This document shows, in pieces, positions 17,196 to 24,627 of a stretch of DNA of 64,000 nt (position 1 is its first letter; every line of letters starts with the position of its first letter). The position numbers and the translations under genes were made by a program. Origin of the DNA: Elusimicrobia bacterium CG_4_9_14_3_um_filter_62_55. GTDB lineage: Bacteria > Elusimicrobiota > Elusimicrobia > UBA1565. The stretch lies in NCBI GenBank assembly GCA_002790095.1, contig PFUL01000007.1:1-64000 (forward strand). The letters run 5' to 3'. The notes beneath the pieces were generated by a model. That model did no database searches and was not told the origin of the DNA. It worked only from the letters and a program-made list of their open reading frames with translations.

Positions 17196-17690
17196 TCATC
17201 GCCGGTAGAGCGCACCCAGTTCGCGCAACTGCGCTTCGAAACGGTCCCAGTCGCGCACCTTGCGCTGCTCCGAGTCGTACGCCAAAAAATCCACGACTCG
17301 GTTCCCCTCCTCGGTCGTGAAGCGCCGCTTCGGTTCGAACTGTCCCTGCATGCGCATACGTTCCACGTAGTACGCCCAGGACCCGCGCAGCGTGCGCTGC
17401 GAGTACAGCGCGCGCGCCGGCGTGTGGCACGAGGAACAGATCTCGTGAAAGAGCCGGTAGTTTTCCTGCTGCGTCACGGGATAGGCGGCGACGTCCAAAT
17501 CCGGCGGGCCGAGATCGGCGTAGAAGATCGAGCCGTTCTGTTTGGGCAGCGAGTTCAGCACATTGATAGCGAAGCCTTCGGTTTCCCCGTGATATTCCGG
17601 TCCCGGCCGGCCGGACAGGCTGAGCGCCGAGCAACCCGCCGCGGCCGGCAAAAGGATTCGGAGGAAGCGTTCCCAAAAGGGACGTCGCAT
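17196..17690 (-). CDS. Mono-heme c-type cytochrome, probable lipoprotein
   Basis: A 164-aa protein with an N-terminal export signal (FLRILLPAAAGCSAL; Cys20 is a possible lipobox cysteine) and a single heme c site CSSCH at about residue 86. The distal methionine may be M111 or M113 in VERMRMQGQF. It would sit in the periplasm, perhaps membrane-attached, and shuttle or sense electrons. It depends on the ResB/CcsA maturation system encoded at 23804-26001. The ATG follows GGAAGG. It is not in an operon with other cytochrome genes here. Confidence 0.8.
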   Translation of the reverse strand: MRRPFWERFLRILLPAAAGCSALSLSGRPGPEYHGETEGFAINVLNSLPKQNGSIFYADLGPPDLDVAAYPVTQQENYRLFHEICSSCHTPARALYSQRTLRGSWAYYVERMRMQGQFEPKRRFTTEEGNRVVDFLAYDSEQRKVRDWDRFEAQLRELGALYRR

Positions 17691-17732
17691 GCCTTCCGGA
17701 ACGCAACGGTTGTGCCGGGCTATATTTTACGA

Positions 17733-17744
17733 GGGTCTGACCCC
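17733..17744. repeat. GGGTCTGACCCC palindrome
   Basis: A short perfect inverted repeat (GGGTC-T-GACCC) in the 186-bp gap between the cytochrome gene and the broken ORF6N gene. Such GGGTCTGACCC palindromes are often seen beside mobile or REP-like genes; here nothing else supports a mobile element. Confidence 0.35.
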
Positions 17745-17892
17745 AGTAAAGGGCGGAGGGAGAGCAACAGTTCTCAAACCGCTCCCGGCCTCACCCTCCT
17801 GGACCGATTCCGCTTTAAAATCCTCAAGAAACCGAATCGGCCTACCCAGATCATACCGGATTTCTGGAGGTCAAGGCGATGAACCGACGCGC

Positions 17893-18435
17893 CTATTTCG
17901 GCTTCTGCTTGAATCCGATGCGGGGGCGCGGACGCTCCGGCGGAAGGATGAGGCCCTCAATAACCTCAAACAGAGTACGGATGTTCTTCCCGTGTTCGAA
18001 GCTCTCCTTCTCCAACCGACTCAACCGGCCCGCCAAGTTCCCATGCGCGGAGATCACCTGCCGTAAGTGGACGAATGCGCGAACGACATGCAGGCTACCG
18101 GCGACAGCAACGCGGGAATTCAGCACGCTCGCCAGCATGACCACTCCGTGTTCTGTAAAGGCATGCGGACGATATTTTACGTTATGCCCCTTCTTCTAGG
18201 TCGCAGATTGCGACCTTGAAGCGGCTAGGTCTCGGGCTTCCGCGAAGGTGAGCAGGAACATGAAATCATCGGGGAACCTCCGCCGGTTTCGCTTGACTTG
18301 CTCGTTAAGGCGCCTGGTGGACACTCCGTATATTTCAGCCAGATCTCTATCCAGCATGACCCGCCGCCCGCGAATCAAAAAAATTCGCCTTTCGATTCCG
18401 TCGACAGGGACAAAAGGGGCCTCCGCCATGCCCAT
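17893..18435 (-). pseudogene. ORF6N-domain DNA-binding protein, interrupted by one in-frame amber codon
   Basis: The N-terminal part (from ATG 18435) is a clear ORF6N domain: IERRIFLIRGRRVMLDRDLA, YGVSTRRLNEQVKRN, FPDDFMFLLTFAEA. At 18196-18198 the reading frame meets TAG where the family normally has a Leu-like residue in the ATLKKG segment. The same frame then continues with KKGHNVKYRPHAFTEHGVVM, the conserved middle of the family, to a natural end at 17893 (RPRPRIGFK). No base is missing, so this is a single nonsense mutation and the decay is recent. Several other genes in the window end in TAG, which argues against recoding. Such proteins are common solitary, horizontally moving genes, here inserted next to tRNA-Ser. 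Confidence 0.85.
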
Positions 18436-18465
18436 ATATACGATTGACCCCTCGAATTGGTTCCC

Positions 18466-18508
18466 TAAAAGACGCGGCACTTCCCAAAAAAGCTTGAGAA
18501 GTGCCGCG
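18466..18508 (-). terminator. Terminator of tRNA-Ser
   Basis: On the minus strand, seven bases after the tRNA end, CGCGGCACTTC pairs with GAAGTGCCGCG (11 bp) around a 14-base loop, followed by TCTTTTA. Confidence 0.75.
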
Positions 18509-18514
18509 AAAGAG

Positions 18515-18601
18515 CGGAGGGAGAGGGATTCGAACCCCCGAGGCGGTTTCCCGCCTACGCGATTTCAAGTCGCGCGCATTCGACCACTCTGCCATCCCTC
18601 C
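18515..18601 (-). tRNA. tRNA-Ser (TGA)
   Basis: An 87-base cloverleaf on the minus strand. Acceptor GGAGGGA pairs with TCCCTCC and the discriminator is G. The anticodon arm is CGCGA-CTTGAAA-TCGCG with anticodon TGA, there is a long variable arm (GGCGGGAAACCGCC), and the T-arm contains GGTTCGAATCC. The 3' CCA is not encoded. The size and long variable arm are diagnostic of tRNA-Ser. Confidence 0.95.
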
Positions 18602-18610
18602 GGCACGGAT

Positions 18611-18616
18611 AGTGTA
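18611..18616 (-). promoter_or_regulatory. -10 box of tRNA-Ser
   Basis: TACACT on the minus strand, nine bases before the first base of the mature tRNA. No clear -35 box. Confidence 0.5.
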
Positions 18617-18621
18617 GCGCG

Positions 18622-18915
18622 CTAGACGACGCCGCGCCACGATTTCGGCGCGGACCACGGCGGCTGCGCATCGCGAAGCGCGATCAACTCCTTCTCGGTG
18701 ACCGTCTCCCCCGCCTTAATCCGCCGCATCACCTTCACGAACCAGAACAGCCCGAAACGCTTGAACACGTCGGTCCAGGTCAGCGATTGGTCGATATCGA
18801 GATTGTGCCCCCCGCCCTCCTGCGCGCGAGGCCGGAACTGAAAGGCCTCCATCCGAAACGGCGGCCCCAAGGACACGACCACCCCGATCCAGTCGTCGCG
18901 CCGGATTTCGATCAC
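18622..18915 (-). CDS. Small protein of unknown function
   Basis: A 97-aa protein from GTG 18915, which overlaps the stop of the protease gene (GTGA). It has no signal peptide or membrane segment and contains an aromatic-rich centre (FKRFGLFWFVKVMRRI). It is translationally coupled to the membrane protease, so it may act with it. No family is recognised. Confidence 0.65.
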   Translation of the reverse strand: MIEIRRDDWIGVVVSLGPPFRMEAFQFRPRAQEGGGHNLDIDQSLTWTDVFKRFGLFWFVKVMRRIKAGETVTEKELIALRDAQPPWSAPKSWRGVV

Positions 18916-20060
18916 GGCTTTAAACGTCCCGCCCGCAATCGCCGCTCCTGCAAAGCCTCCAGCACATGATCGGCGTAATGCGCGAAACTGAAGTTCTTGT
19001 TCTTATGCGCCTTCGTCATCACGCCGCACAAGCGTCCGCTCGCATCGACCAGCGGCCCGCCGCTGGAGCCGTGATCGGCGGTCGCGTCGGTCTGCAGGTA
19101 GTCGTCGCGCATCGCGGAAATGAGCCCGCCCGTAAACGAATGCTTCAGGTCGTGCGGACTGCCGATCGCGTACACGCGCTGACCCACCCCCAACGCCGCG
19201 CGCGGACGCAGCGGGAGCGCCGGACGAGCGGGATCTAAGGCCGGTAAATAGAGCAGGGCCAAATCGAATTTCTTGGACATAAAATCCAACCGCGCCCCGT
19301 ACTTCGCGTTCTTCCAAAACAAGACGAGGTACTCGATCGTCTCCCCCGGCTTGATCTTCTGCGCGACGACATGCCGATTCGTCAGCAGATACGCCCCCCC
19401 GGAGCGGTCGTAGCCGATCAAGGACGCCGAACCGCGAACCTTCGGCACCCCGTCGATCATCACTTCGACGGTCGCGAAACTGTCCCGGGTGAAGCGGTAA
19501 ACCCACTCCGGCTCCAAACCCTTTCCCGCGGGTTCGTCCTGCAGCGCCACTTCGGGCAGCAGCACCTCGCGCCCGCTGAGCTGTTCGCGCGGGTCGCCGC
19601 GCTTGGTCGCCATCAAAGACGCCCCGGCGATCAGGGCGAAAATCGCCAACGCCGCCTTCCGCTTGCGGCTCCCGAGCCGCACGCCCTCACGGCGCAGCCG
19701 CCACAGCCGGGCGTGAAACGAAAAGAATCCGATGCCGCAGGACTTGCGCAAACGCGCGAGAAATTTAAGGTCGGCGCCGTTCAGGTGCTTGTCCGAGCCG
19801 AGCACGGCGAGGCAGGATTCGAAGACGGCCCGCTTCTCGCGCTCGCCGAGTTCCGCCACTTGATCAAGTACGAACTCGCCGCTGATTTCCGCCAGAGAGT
19901 GGCGCCGGAACACGCCGCGCTCCTCCTCGCTCTCGGCGAGTTGTTCGATCAAGGAGCCCAGATGCCGGCGCTCCGCGCCCGACATCGAGTCGTCGGACCA
20001 TACGGCCGCGAGGCAGGCCTTGTAGACGAGCAGGCGTAGGGAAATGTCTTCTTCCGCCAC
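18912..20060 (-). CDS. TerB-like / trypsin-like membrane serine protease
   Basis: The open frame reaches 20126, but the start is placed at GTG 20060 because TATACT lies six bases upstream and the TerB-like fold begins there. Residues about 1-125 form a helical TerB-like domain with acidic pairs (WSDDSMSGAERRHL; LGSDKHLNGAD). A membrane segment follows (about 138-153, AALAIFALIAGASLMA), then a periplasmic trypsin-like domain with His in LLTNRHVV, Asp in KFDLALLYL and Ser in DHGSSGGPL. The triad is complete. The layout couples a cytoplasmic sensing domain to an external protease. The substrate is unknown. The downstream small gene is coupled to it. Confidence 0.8.
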   Translation of the reverse strand: MAEEDISLRLLVYKACLAAVWSDDSMSGAERRHLGSLIEQLAESEEERGVFRRHSLAEISGEFVLDQVAELGEREKRAVFESCLAVLGSDKHLNGADLKFLARLRKSCGIGFFSFHARLWRLRREGVRLGSRKRKAALAIFALIAGASLMATKRGDPREQLSGREVLLPEVALQDEPAGKGLEPEWVYRFTRDSFATVEVMIDGVPKVRGSASLIGYDRSGGAYLLTNRHVVAQKIKPGETIEYLVLFWKNAKYGARLDFMSKKFDLALLYLPALDPARPALPLRPRAALGVGQRVYAIGSPHDLKHSFTGGLISAMRDDYLQTDATADHGSSGGPLVDASGRLCGVMTKAHKNKNFSFAHYADHVLEALQERRLRAGRLKP

Positions 20061-20066
20061 GCCGCT

Positions 20067-20072
20067 AGTATA
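20067..20072 (-). promoter_or_regulatory. -10 box of a probable leaderless promoter
   Basis: TATACT on the minus strand, then AGCGGC, then GTG at 20060. The box decides the start of the protease gene. Confidence 0.55.
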
Positions 20073-20109
20073 GCGGCGCTTCGTTAATCGAAGTAGGCCC
20101 GGCCGGGGG

Positions 20110-20125
20110 CGGCAGTTTCGTTGCA
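20110..20125 (+). promoter_or_regulatory. Sigma-54-like -24/-12 promoter (CGGCAG-N5-TTGCA)
   Basis: CGGCAG, five bases (TTTCG) and TTGCA give the GG-N10-GC spacing of sigma-54 promoters. Transcription would start near 20136, next to the GTG at 20138. TACCTT, six bases before that GTG, could instead serve as a sigma-70 -10 box. The TTTCGTTGC core recurs upstream of resB and the multiheme cytochrome. Confidence 0.45.
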
Positions 20126-20137
20126 TACCTTAATTGG

Positions 20138-21052
20138 GTGAATCGCGCGCTCCATATTTCCGTTCTCTTCGCGCTGCTTGCCGCCGCCGCAGCCTGCCGG
20201 GAGCCGCTTCCTCAGGTGACGCTGGCGGACACCGAGACGCCCCCGTCCTCCTCGGCGGAAAAACGGCTGCTGCGCATCGCCATCGCGCCGATGGAGTCGG
20301 CGGAACGGAGCTCCCGCCACTACGCCGAAATATTCGAGGCGGTCGGCGAAAGGATGGGGATGAAGGTGCAGTTTCTCCACCGCCAGACCTACGGCGACAT
20401 ACTCGCGCTGGTGCAGCACGGGGTCGCGGACGCCGCCTTGGTCTGCAGCGGACCTTTCGTCCGGGCCGAACACGAGTTCGGGGCGAAGATCATCGCGGTG
20501 CCGCTGCGGGCCGGAACGACCTCCTACCACGCTCTGCTTATCGTTTCCGCAGCCGGCCCCATCCGGCGGCTCGACGAACTGCGCGGCCGCAGCTTCGCCG
20601 TTTCCGATCCGCTCTCCACCTCCGGGCTGCTCTACCCCGCCGATCTGCTCCGCGGGAGCGGGGAATCCATCGGCTCGTACTTCAGCCGCGTGATCTATAC
20701 TCGCAGCCACGACAAATCGATCCGCGCGGTGGCGGACCGCGTCGTCGACGCGGCATCGGTCTCGGACATCGTCTTCGACCGCATGGTCCAACAGGAGCCC
20801 GCGATAGCGTCGAAACTCCGCGTCATCCTGCGTTCGCCCCCCTACGGCCCGCCTCCTCTTATCGTTCACCCGCACGCCGACCCCGCGTTGACGGCAAGGC
20901 TGCAGCAGGCGCTGCTGCATCTGCACGAAGACGCGCAGGGACGCGCCCAACTCGCGAAAATCGGCCTCGAACGATTCTCCCCCGCCGAAGCGGTTAACTA
21001 CGACGCGGTCCGGCGGCTCGATCGGGGGGCATGGGGGGACCAAAAGCGATGA
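20138..21052 (+). CDS. PhnD-like periplasmic binding lipoprotein
   Basis: A 304-aa protein starting at GTG 20138, with a lipobox (ALLAAAAACR, lipid on about Cys20) and a phosphate/phosphonate-binding-like fold. The family pattern shows as RIAIAPMESAE, YAEIFEAVGERMGMKVQF, YGDILALVQHGVADAALV, and GRSFAVSDPLSTSGLLYP. No permease or ATPase is nearby. The next two genes are a histidine kinase and a response regulator, with a four-base overlap to the kinase, so this is probably the ligand sensor of that system and not a transporter subunit. The ligand is unknown; oxyanions are typical for the family. Confidence 0.85.
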   Translation: MNRALHISVLFALLAAAAACREPLPQVTLADTETPPSSSAEKRLLRIAIAPMESAERSSRHYAEIFEAVGERMGMKVQFLHRQTYGDILALVQHGVADAALVCSGPFVRAEHEFGAKIIAVPLRAGTTSYHALLIVSAAGPIRRLDELRGRSFAVSDPLSTSGLLYPADLLRGSGESIGSYFSRVIYTRSHDKSIRAVADRVVDAASVSDIVFDRMVQQEPAIASKLRVILRSPPYGPPPLIVHPHADPALTARLQQALLHLHEDAQGRAQLAKIGLERFSPAEAVNYDAVRRLDRGAWGDQKR

Positions 21053-22494
21053 GGACCCGGCGCTGGCCCTTCGCCCGCAGCATCAAGGGGGACCTGCTCG
21101 CGGGAACCGCGTTTTTCGTCGTCGCGCTGGGAACGGTTCTCGTCGGCGGCACCCACAGCGCCTTGGGGACTCTACTGCGCGAAGAGATGCAAAAGCGCGG
21201 CACGGCGATCGGCGCGCTCGCCGCGAACGCAAGCCGGGAAATGCTGCTCAACGCGGACACCTACGCGCTGCACCAAATCCTCGTCGATCTGCAAGCGCAA
21301 AACGAGGACGTGGCGTACATCTACCTGCTCTCGGCCAACGGCAAGGTGGCGGCCCATTCCTTTCTCAACGGCTTCCCCCGCGGCCTGGCTGCGCTGCGCG
21401 CCGGACTCGAGCCGCGCGCGACTCTGCACATCCGAACGCCGGAGCGCGGCGCTATCCGGGAAATCTCGGTGCCCGTGCTCGACGGAGAACTGGGCAGCCT
21501 TCAGGTCGGCATGAGTGAGGAACGGTTGCGCGAGCGTTTGTCCCGGCTGGTTTTCATTTGGGTGCTGGCCGCCGCGGCGCTTTTGATCGTGAAGCTCATC
21601 GCGGGATTTTGGCTTACGCTCCGATTTTCCAACCGCGTCGACGGCCTGATCGGGAAGGTTGAGCGGATCGGCCGCGGCGACGACGGCCCCCCCGCCGACG
21701 AGAGCGGCTCCGATGAAATCTCCAGCCTCGCGAAGGCCTTCAACCGAACGAGCACGCAGCTTCGGGAAACCCGGCGGGATCTGATCCACGCCGGGAAGCT
21801 CGCGGCGGTCGGCGAACTGGCAAGCGGCGTCGCGCACGAGATCAACAATACGCTCAACACCATCGGCGTGTGCGCCCAAGCGCTGCAGGAACGAGCGGAA
21901 AATCCCGCCTTGCGTGCGGCAGCGGGCTTTGAGGATTTTCCGGAATATTTGGGCGCGATCCGCGAGGAGATCGAACGCTGCCGGAAGATTACGGCAAATC
22001 TGCTCGATTTCGCGCGCCAAGACGCACCCGAACGCCGCCGCGTCGACTTAAACGATCTGGCCCGCGGCGCGGTGCCGCTTTCGGCGCTTCACCTCGGCAC
22101 TAAGGAGGAAGCGATCGCACTTAAGCTCGCGCGCGATCCGCTCCCGGTGCGGGGGGATCCGTCGCAGCTGCATCAGGCCATCGTGAACCTTTACCTGAAC
22201 GCGCTCGATTCGTCGCCTCCCGGAGAGCGGGTCGTCGTCTCAAGCCGACGAGTAAACGGGAACGCGGTGATCTCGGTGCAAGACCGCGGCCCCGGCGTGG
22301 CGCCGGAGCACGCCGAGCGCATCTTCGACCCGTTTTTTACGACCAAGCCCGCAGGCAAGGGGACCGGACTCGGGCTCTCGATCTGCCGTCGCATCGCGCA
22401 ATCCCACGGCGGGACGATTTCCATGGCAAACCACCCCGCCGGGGGAGCCGTTTTCGAGATGACCCTTCCCGTTGATGTTGAACCCGGAGGTTAA
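21049..22494 (+). CDS. Membrane histidine kinase, partner of the PhnD-like protein
   Basis: The start is placed at ATG 21049, overlapping the previous stop (ATGA). Two membrane segments (about residues 18-36 and 175-195) enclose a periplasmic sensor. A HAMP-like linker (NRVDGLIGKVERIGRG) precedes HisKA with H263 in SGVAHEINNTLN, then a HATPase domain with N-box (HQAIVNLYLNALDS), G1 (DRGPGVA) and G2 (GKGTGLGLSICRRI). The NtrB-like HEINN variant usually partners with NtrC-type regulators, as it does here. The periplasmic domain presumably reads the state of the lipoprotein encoded just upstream. Confidence 0.88.
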   Translation: MRTRRWPFARSIKGDLLAGTAFFVVALGTVLVGGTHSALGTLLREEMQKRGTAIGALAANASREMLLNADTYALHQILVDLQAQNEDVAYIYLLSANGKVAAHSFLNGFPRGLAALRAGLEPRATLHIRTPERGAIREISVPVLDGELGSLQVGMSEERLRERLSRLVFIWVLAAAALLIVKLIAGFWLTLRFSNRVDGLIGKVERIGRGDDGPPADESGSDEISSLAKAFNRTSTQLRETRRDLIHAGKLAAVGELASGVAHEINNTLNTIGVCAQALQERAENPALRAAAGFEDFPEYLGAIREEIERCRKITANLLDFARQDAPERRRVDLNDLARGAVPLSALHLGTKEEAIALKLARDPLPVRGDPSQLHQAIVNLYLNALDSSPPGERVVVSSRRVNGNAVISVQDRGPGVAPEHAERIFDPFFTTKPAGKGTGLGLSICRRIAQSHGGTISMANHPAGGAVFEMTLPVDVEPGG

Positions 22495-22498
22495 GACC

Positions 22499-23791
22499 GT
22501 GCCCGAGCGAATCCCAAGCGTACTGATCGTCGACGACGAGCCGCGCCTCTGCGCGCTGCTCCAGAAGGAGTTCGAACGTAAGGGCTTTCCCGTCCACGCG
22601 GCCGGCGAAGCCTGGCGGGCGTTCGACATCCTCGGAAAGCAGCGCATCGACGTGGCGCTGCTCGACATCGTCCTTCCGGGCGAGGACGGAATCTCCATCC
22701 TGCGGCGAATTCGTGCCGCGCATCCGGCGACCCAAGTGATCATGCTGACGGGAAACGCCTCGGTGGGCACCGCGGTCCAGGCGATGAAGTTCGGCGCCTA
22801 CGACTACCTTTCCAAGCCCTATGACCTGTCGAAATTGATCCGCCTCATCGAACACGCGCACGAGGAAGCCCGAGTCCGCCGTCAAAACCGCTCGCTGCGC
22901 CTCGAATTGGCGAGCCGGATGGGTCCGACCGAACTGATCGGCCCCAGTCCGGCGCTCGCGCGGACTCGCGATTCGCTTCGCCGCGCGGCCGAATCGGACT
23001 CGCCGATGCTCATCGAAGGGGAACTGGGAACGGGAAAGGAACTGGCGGCGCGCTTCGTCCACCGCGAGAGCCTGCGCGCTGACGGGCCGTTTCTGGCCGC
23101 CGATTGCGATCTTGAGACCGAGGCCGCGCTGGAACGCCTGCTGTTCGGCTCCCCGGAACAGCCGGGCATGCTCCTTGCTCGCGAAGACGGCGTCGTGATG
23201 CTCTCGTCCGTCGAGCGCATCCCGCTCACGCTGCAGCAGCGCCTCTTGAGCCATCTGCAGGAAACCGCGACGAGCCTCGCGCCGATGCGGGTAATCGGTG
23301 TCTCGCGCGGCGATTTGTCCGATCCGGTTCGCGAAGGCCGCTTCCTCGAGGAACTCCGGGACGTGTTCACGGTGCTGCGCGTGCGCATGCCGGCGCTGCG
23401 CGAACGCGCCGAGGATATTTTACCGCTGGCCGAGCTGTTCTTCGAGAAGCACCGGCAATTGCGCGAGAATCCCCCGGCGGGGCTTGCGGCATGCGCGAAG
23501 CGGCGCCTGCAGTCCTATCCGTGGCCCGGGAACGCCCGCCAGTTGAGCGCCGCCTTGGAACGCGCGGTGCTGCTGTGCGAGGAGCGTCTCGTGCGGGCGA
23601 GCGATCTCTCCTTGCCCCGAGTCGGCACCGGCGTCGAGGCGGGGGCTCATTCGCTTGAAAGCGTCGAGCGCACCCACATCCTCGCGACGCTCGCGAAAGC
23701 CGGAGGGCGCAAGAGCAAGGCCGCGGCGATGCTTGGAATCGATTCGAAAACACTTTACAATCGGCTCGCGCAATACGACGGCGAACACTGA
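22499..23791 (+). CDS. NtrC-type response regulator with a degenerate AAA+ domain
   Basis: The start is GTG 22499 after GGAGG. The receiver domain (residues about 7-120) has D56 in LLDIVLPGEDG and lysine in YLSKPYD. The AAA+ region keeps the Walker A (GELGTGKE, near residue 175). However, the sigma-54-contacting GAFTGA loop is absent: after RLLFG the sequence goes straight to SPEQPGMLLAREDG. The Walker B Asp-Glu is also lost (GVVMLSSVERIP, where GGTLFLDEI is usual). The arginine-finger region and the Fis-type helix-turn-helix (RKSKAAAMLGIDSKTLYNRL) are intact. It therefore binds DNA but should not remodel sigma-54 polymerase as classical NtrC does. Confidence 0.85.
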   Translation: MPERIPSVLIVDDEPRLCALLQKEFERKGFPVHAAGEAWRAFDILGKQRIDVALLDIVLPGEDGISILRRIRAAHPATQVIMLTGNASVGTAVQAMKFGAYDYLSKPYDLSKLIRLIEHAHEEARVRRQNRSLRLELASRMGPTELIGPSPALARTRDSLRRAAESDSPMLIEGELGTGKELAARFVHRESLRADGPFLAADCDLETEAALERLLFGSPEQPGMLLAREDGVVMLSSVERIPLTLQQRLLSHLQETATSLAPMRVIGVSRGDLSDPVREGRFLEELRDVFTVLRVRMPALRERAEDILPLAELFFEKHRQLRENPPAGLAACAKRRLQSYPWPGNARQLSAALERAVLLCEERLVRASDLSLPRVGTGVEAGAHSLESVERTHILATLAKAGGRKSKAAAMLGIDSKTLYNRLAQYDGEH

Positions 23792-23803
23792 GCGCTTGGC
23801 TCC

Positions 23804-24622
23804 TTAGGCGTAGGCGTGCAGGGAGGAGAAAAAGTAGTTGACGCCCCAGTATGTGCACAGGACGCAGACGAAGCCGACGACGCAGGCCGCCGCGGCCCAG
23901 CGCCCCCGCCACGAGTGAACATGGCGCATGTGAAGGCAGATCGCGTACACCAACCAGGTTACCAAAGACCAGGTCTCCTTCGGATCCCAACTCCAATAGG
24001 TCCCCCAGCACAGATCCGCCCACACGGCGCCGGTGGCGATCCCGATGGTCAAAAACGGAAAACCGAAATCGACCATCTGCAAACCGACCGCATCGAGCCA
24101 GGCCAGCAGCGACGCCCGGTCGCCGAAGAACGGAACACGCTCCCCTCGTCCGCGTTCGAAAATCAGATAAAATGCGCCGCACGCGAAGGCCACTGCGAAC
24201 GCCGCGTAGGCGATGGAGCAGGCCAGGACGTGGATCAACAGCCAGTTGCTGCGCAAAGAGGGCATCAACGGCAGCGCTTCTTTCACGTTAAAGGACGCCA
24301 ATCCGAGAAGGCAGACCGCAAGGGGAAGCGTGAACACCGCGAGAATCGGGGTCTTGTGCCTGCGCTCCAGGAGGAGGCTCGCGGCCACGACGAACCAGGC
24401 TAAAAGCAAATCCGTCTCGTACATGTTTGAGAGCGGCGGCCTTCCGGAAATCCAGATCTGATGTCCCATAAGCCCGGTGTGCGCGGCGAACCCGGCCCAA
24501 ACGGCCAGCACCGTAGCCAGACGCAGCCGCCGGACGCCGAAAACGGCCGAGGCCAGCGCCCCTAAAGCCGCCAGGAAATAGAGCAGAATCGCCGACTTGA
24601 ACGCCGCCGCGAAGAGTTCCAT
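23804..24622 (-). CDS. ccsA: Cytochrome c maturation protein CcsA (System II)
   Basis: A 272-aa inner-membrane protein with about eight membrane segments. The heme-handling tryptophan-rich motif is WGTYWSWDPKETWSLVTW, flanked by histidines (HVHSW upstream of the last helix; LLIHVLAC earlier) that serve as axial ligands in the family. With ResB it exports heme and attaches it to CXXCH motifs of apocytochromes outside the membrane. It starts five bases after the resB stop. The substrates in this window are the cytochromes at 17196-17690 and 28238-29029. Confidence 0.93.
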   Translation of the reverse strand: MELFAAAFKSAILLYFLAALGALASAVFGVRRLRLATVLAVWAGFAAHTGLMGHQIWISGRPPLSNMYETDLLLAWFVVAASLLLERRHKTPILAVFTLPLAVCLLGLASFNVKEALPLMPSLRSNWLLIHVLACSIAYAAFAVAFACGAFYLIFERGRGERVPFFGDRASLLAWLDAVGLQMVDFGFPFLTIGIATGAVWADLCWGTYWSWDPKETWSLVTWLVYAICLHMRHVHSWRGRWAAAACVVGFVCVLCTYWGVNYFFSSLHAYA

Positions 24623-24627
24623 TCCCG

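Noticed and set aside
18196-18198. TAG in the ORF6N gene considered as evidence for stop-codon recoding
   Set aside because: Other genes in the window, such as those ending at 1302, 4617 and 58273, use TAG as their stop, and no other conserved gene is interrupted by TAG.
22499-23791. The NtrC-like protein considered as the activator of the sigma-54-like promoters nearby
   Set aside because: It lacks the GAFTGA loop and Walker B acids required to remodel sigma-54 polymerase.
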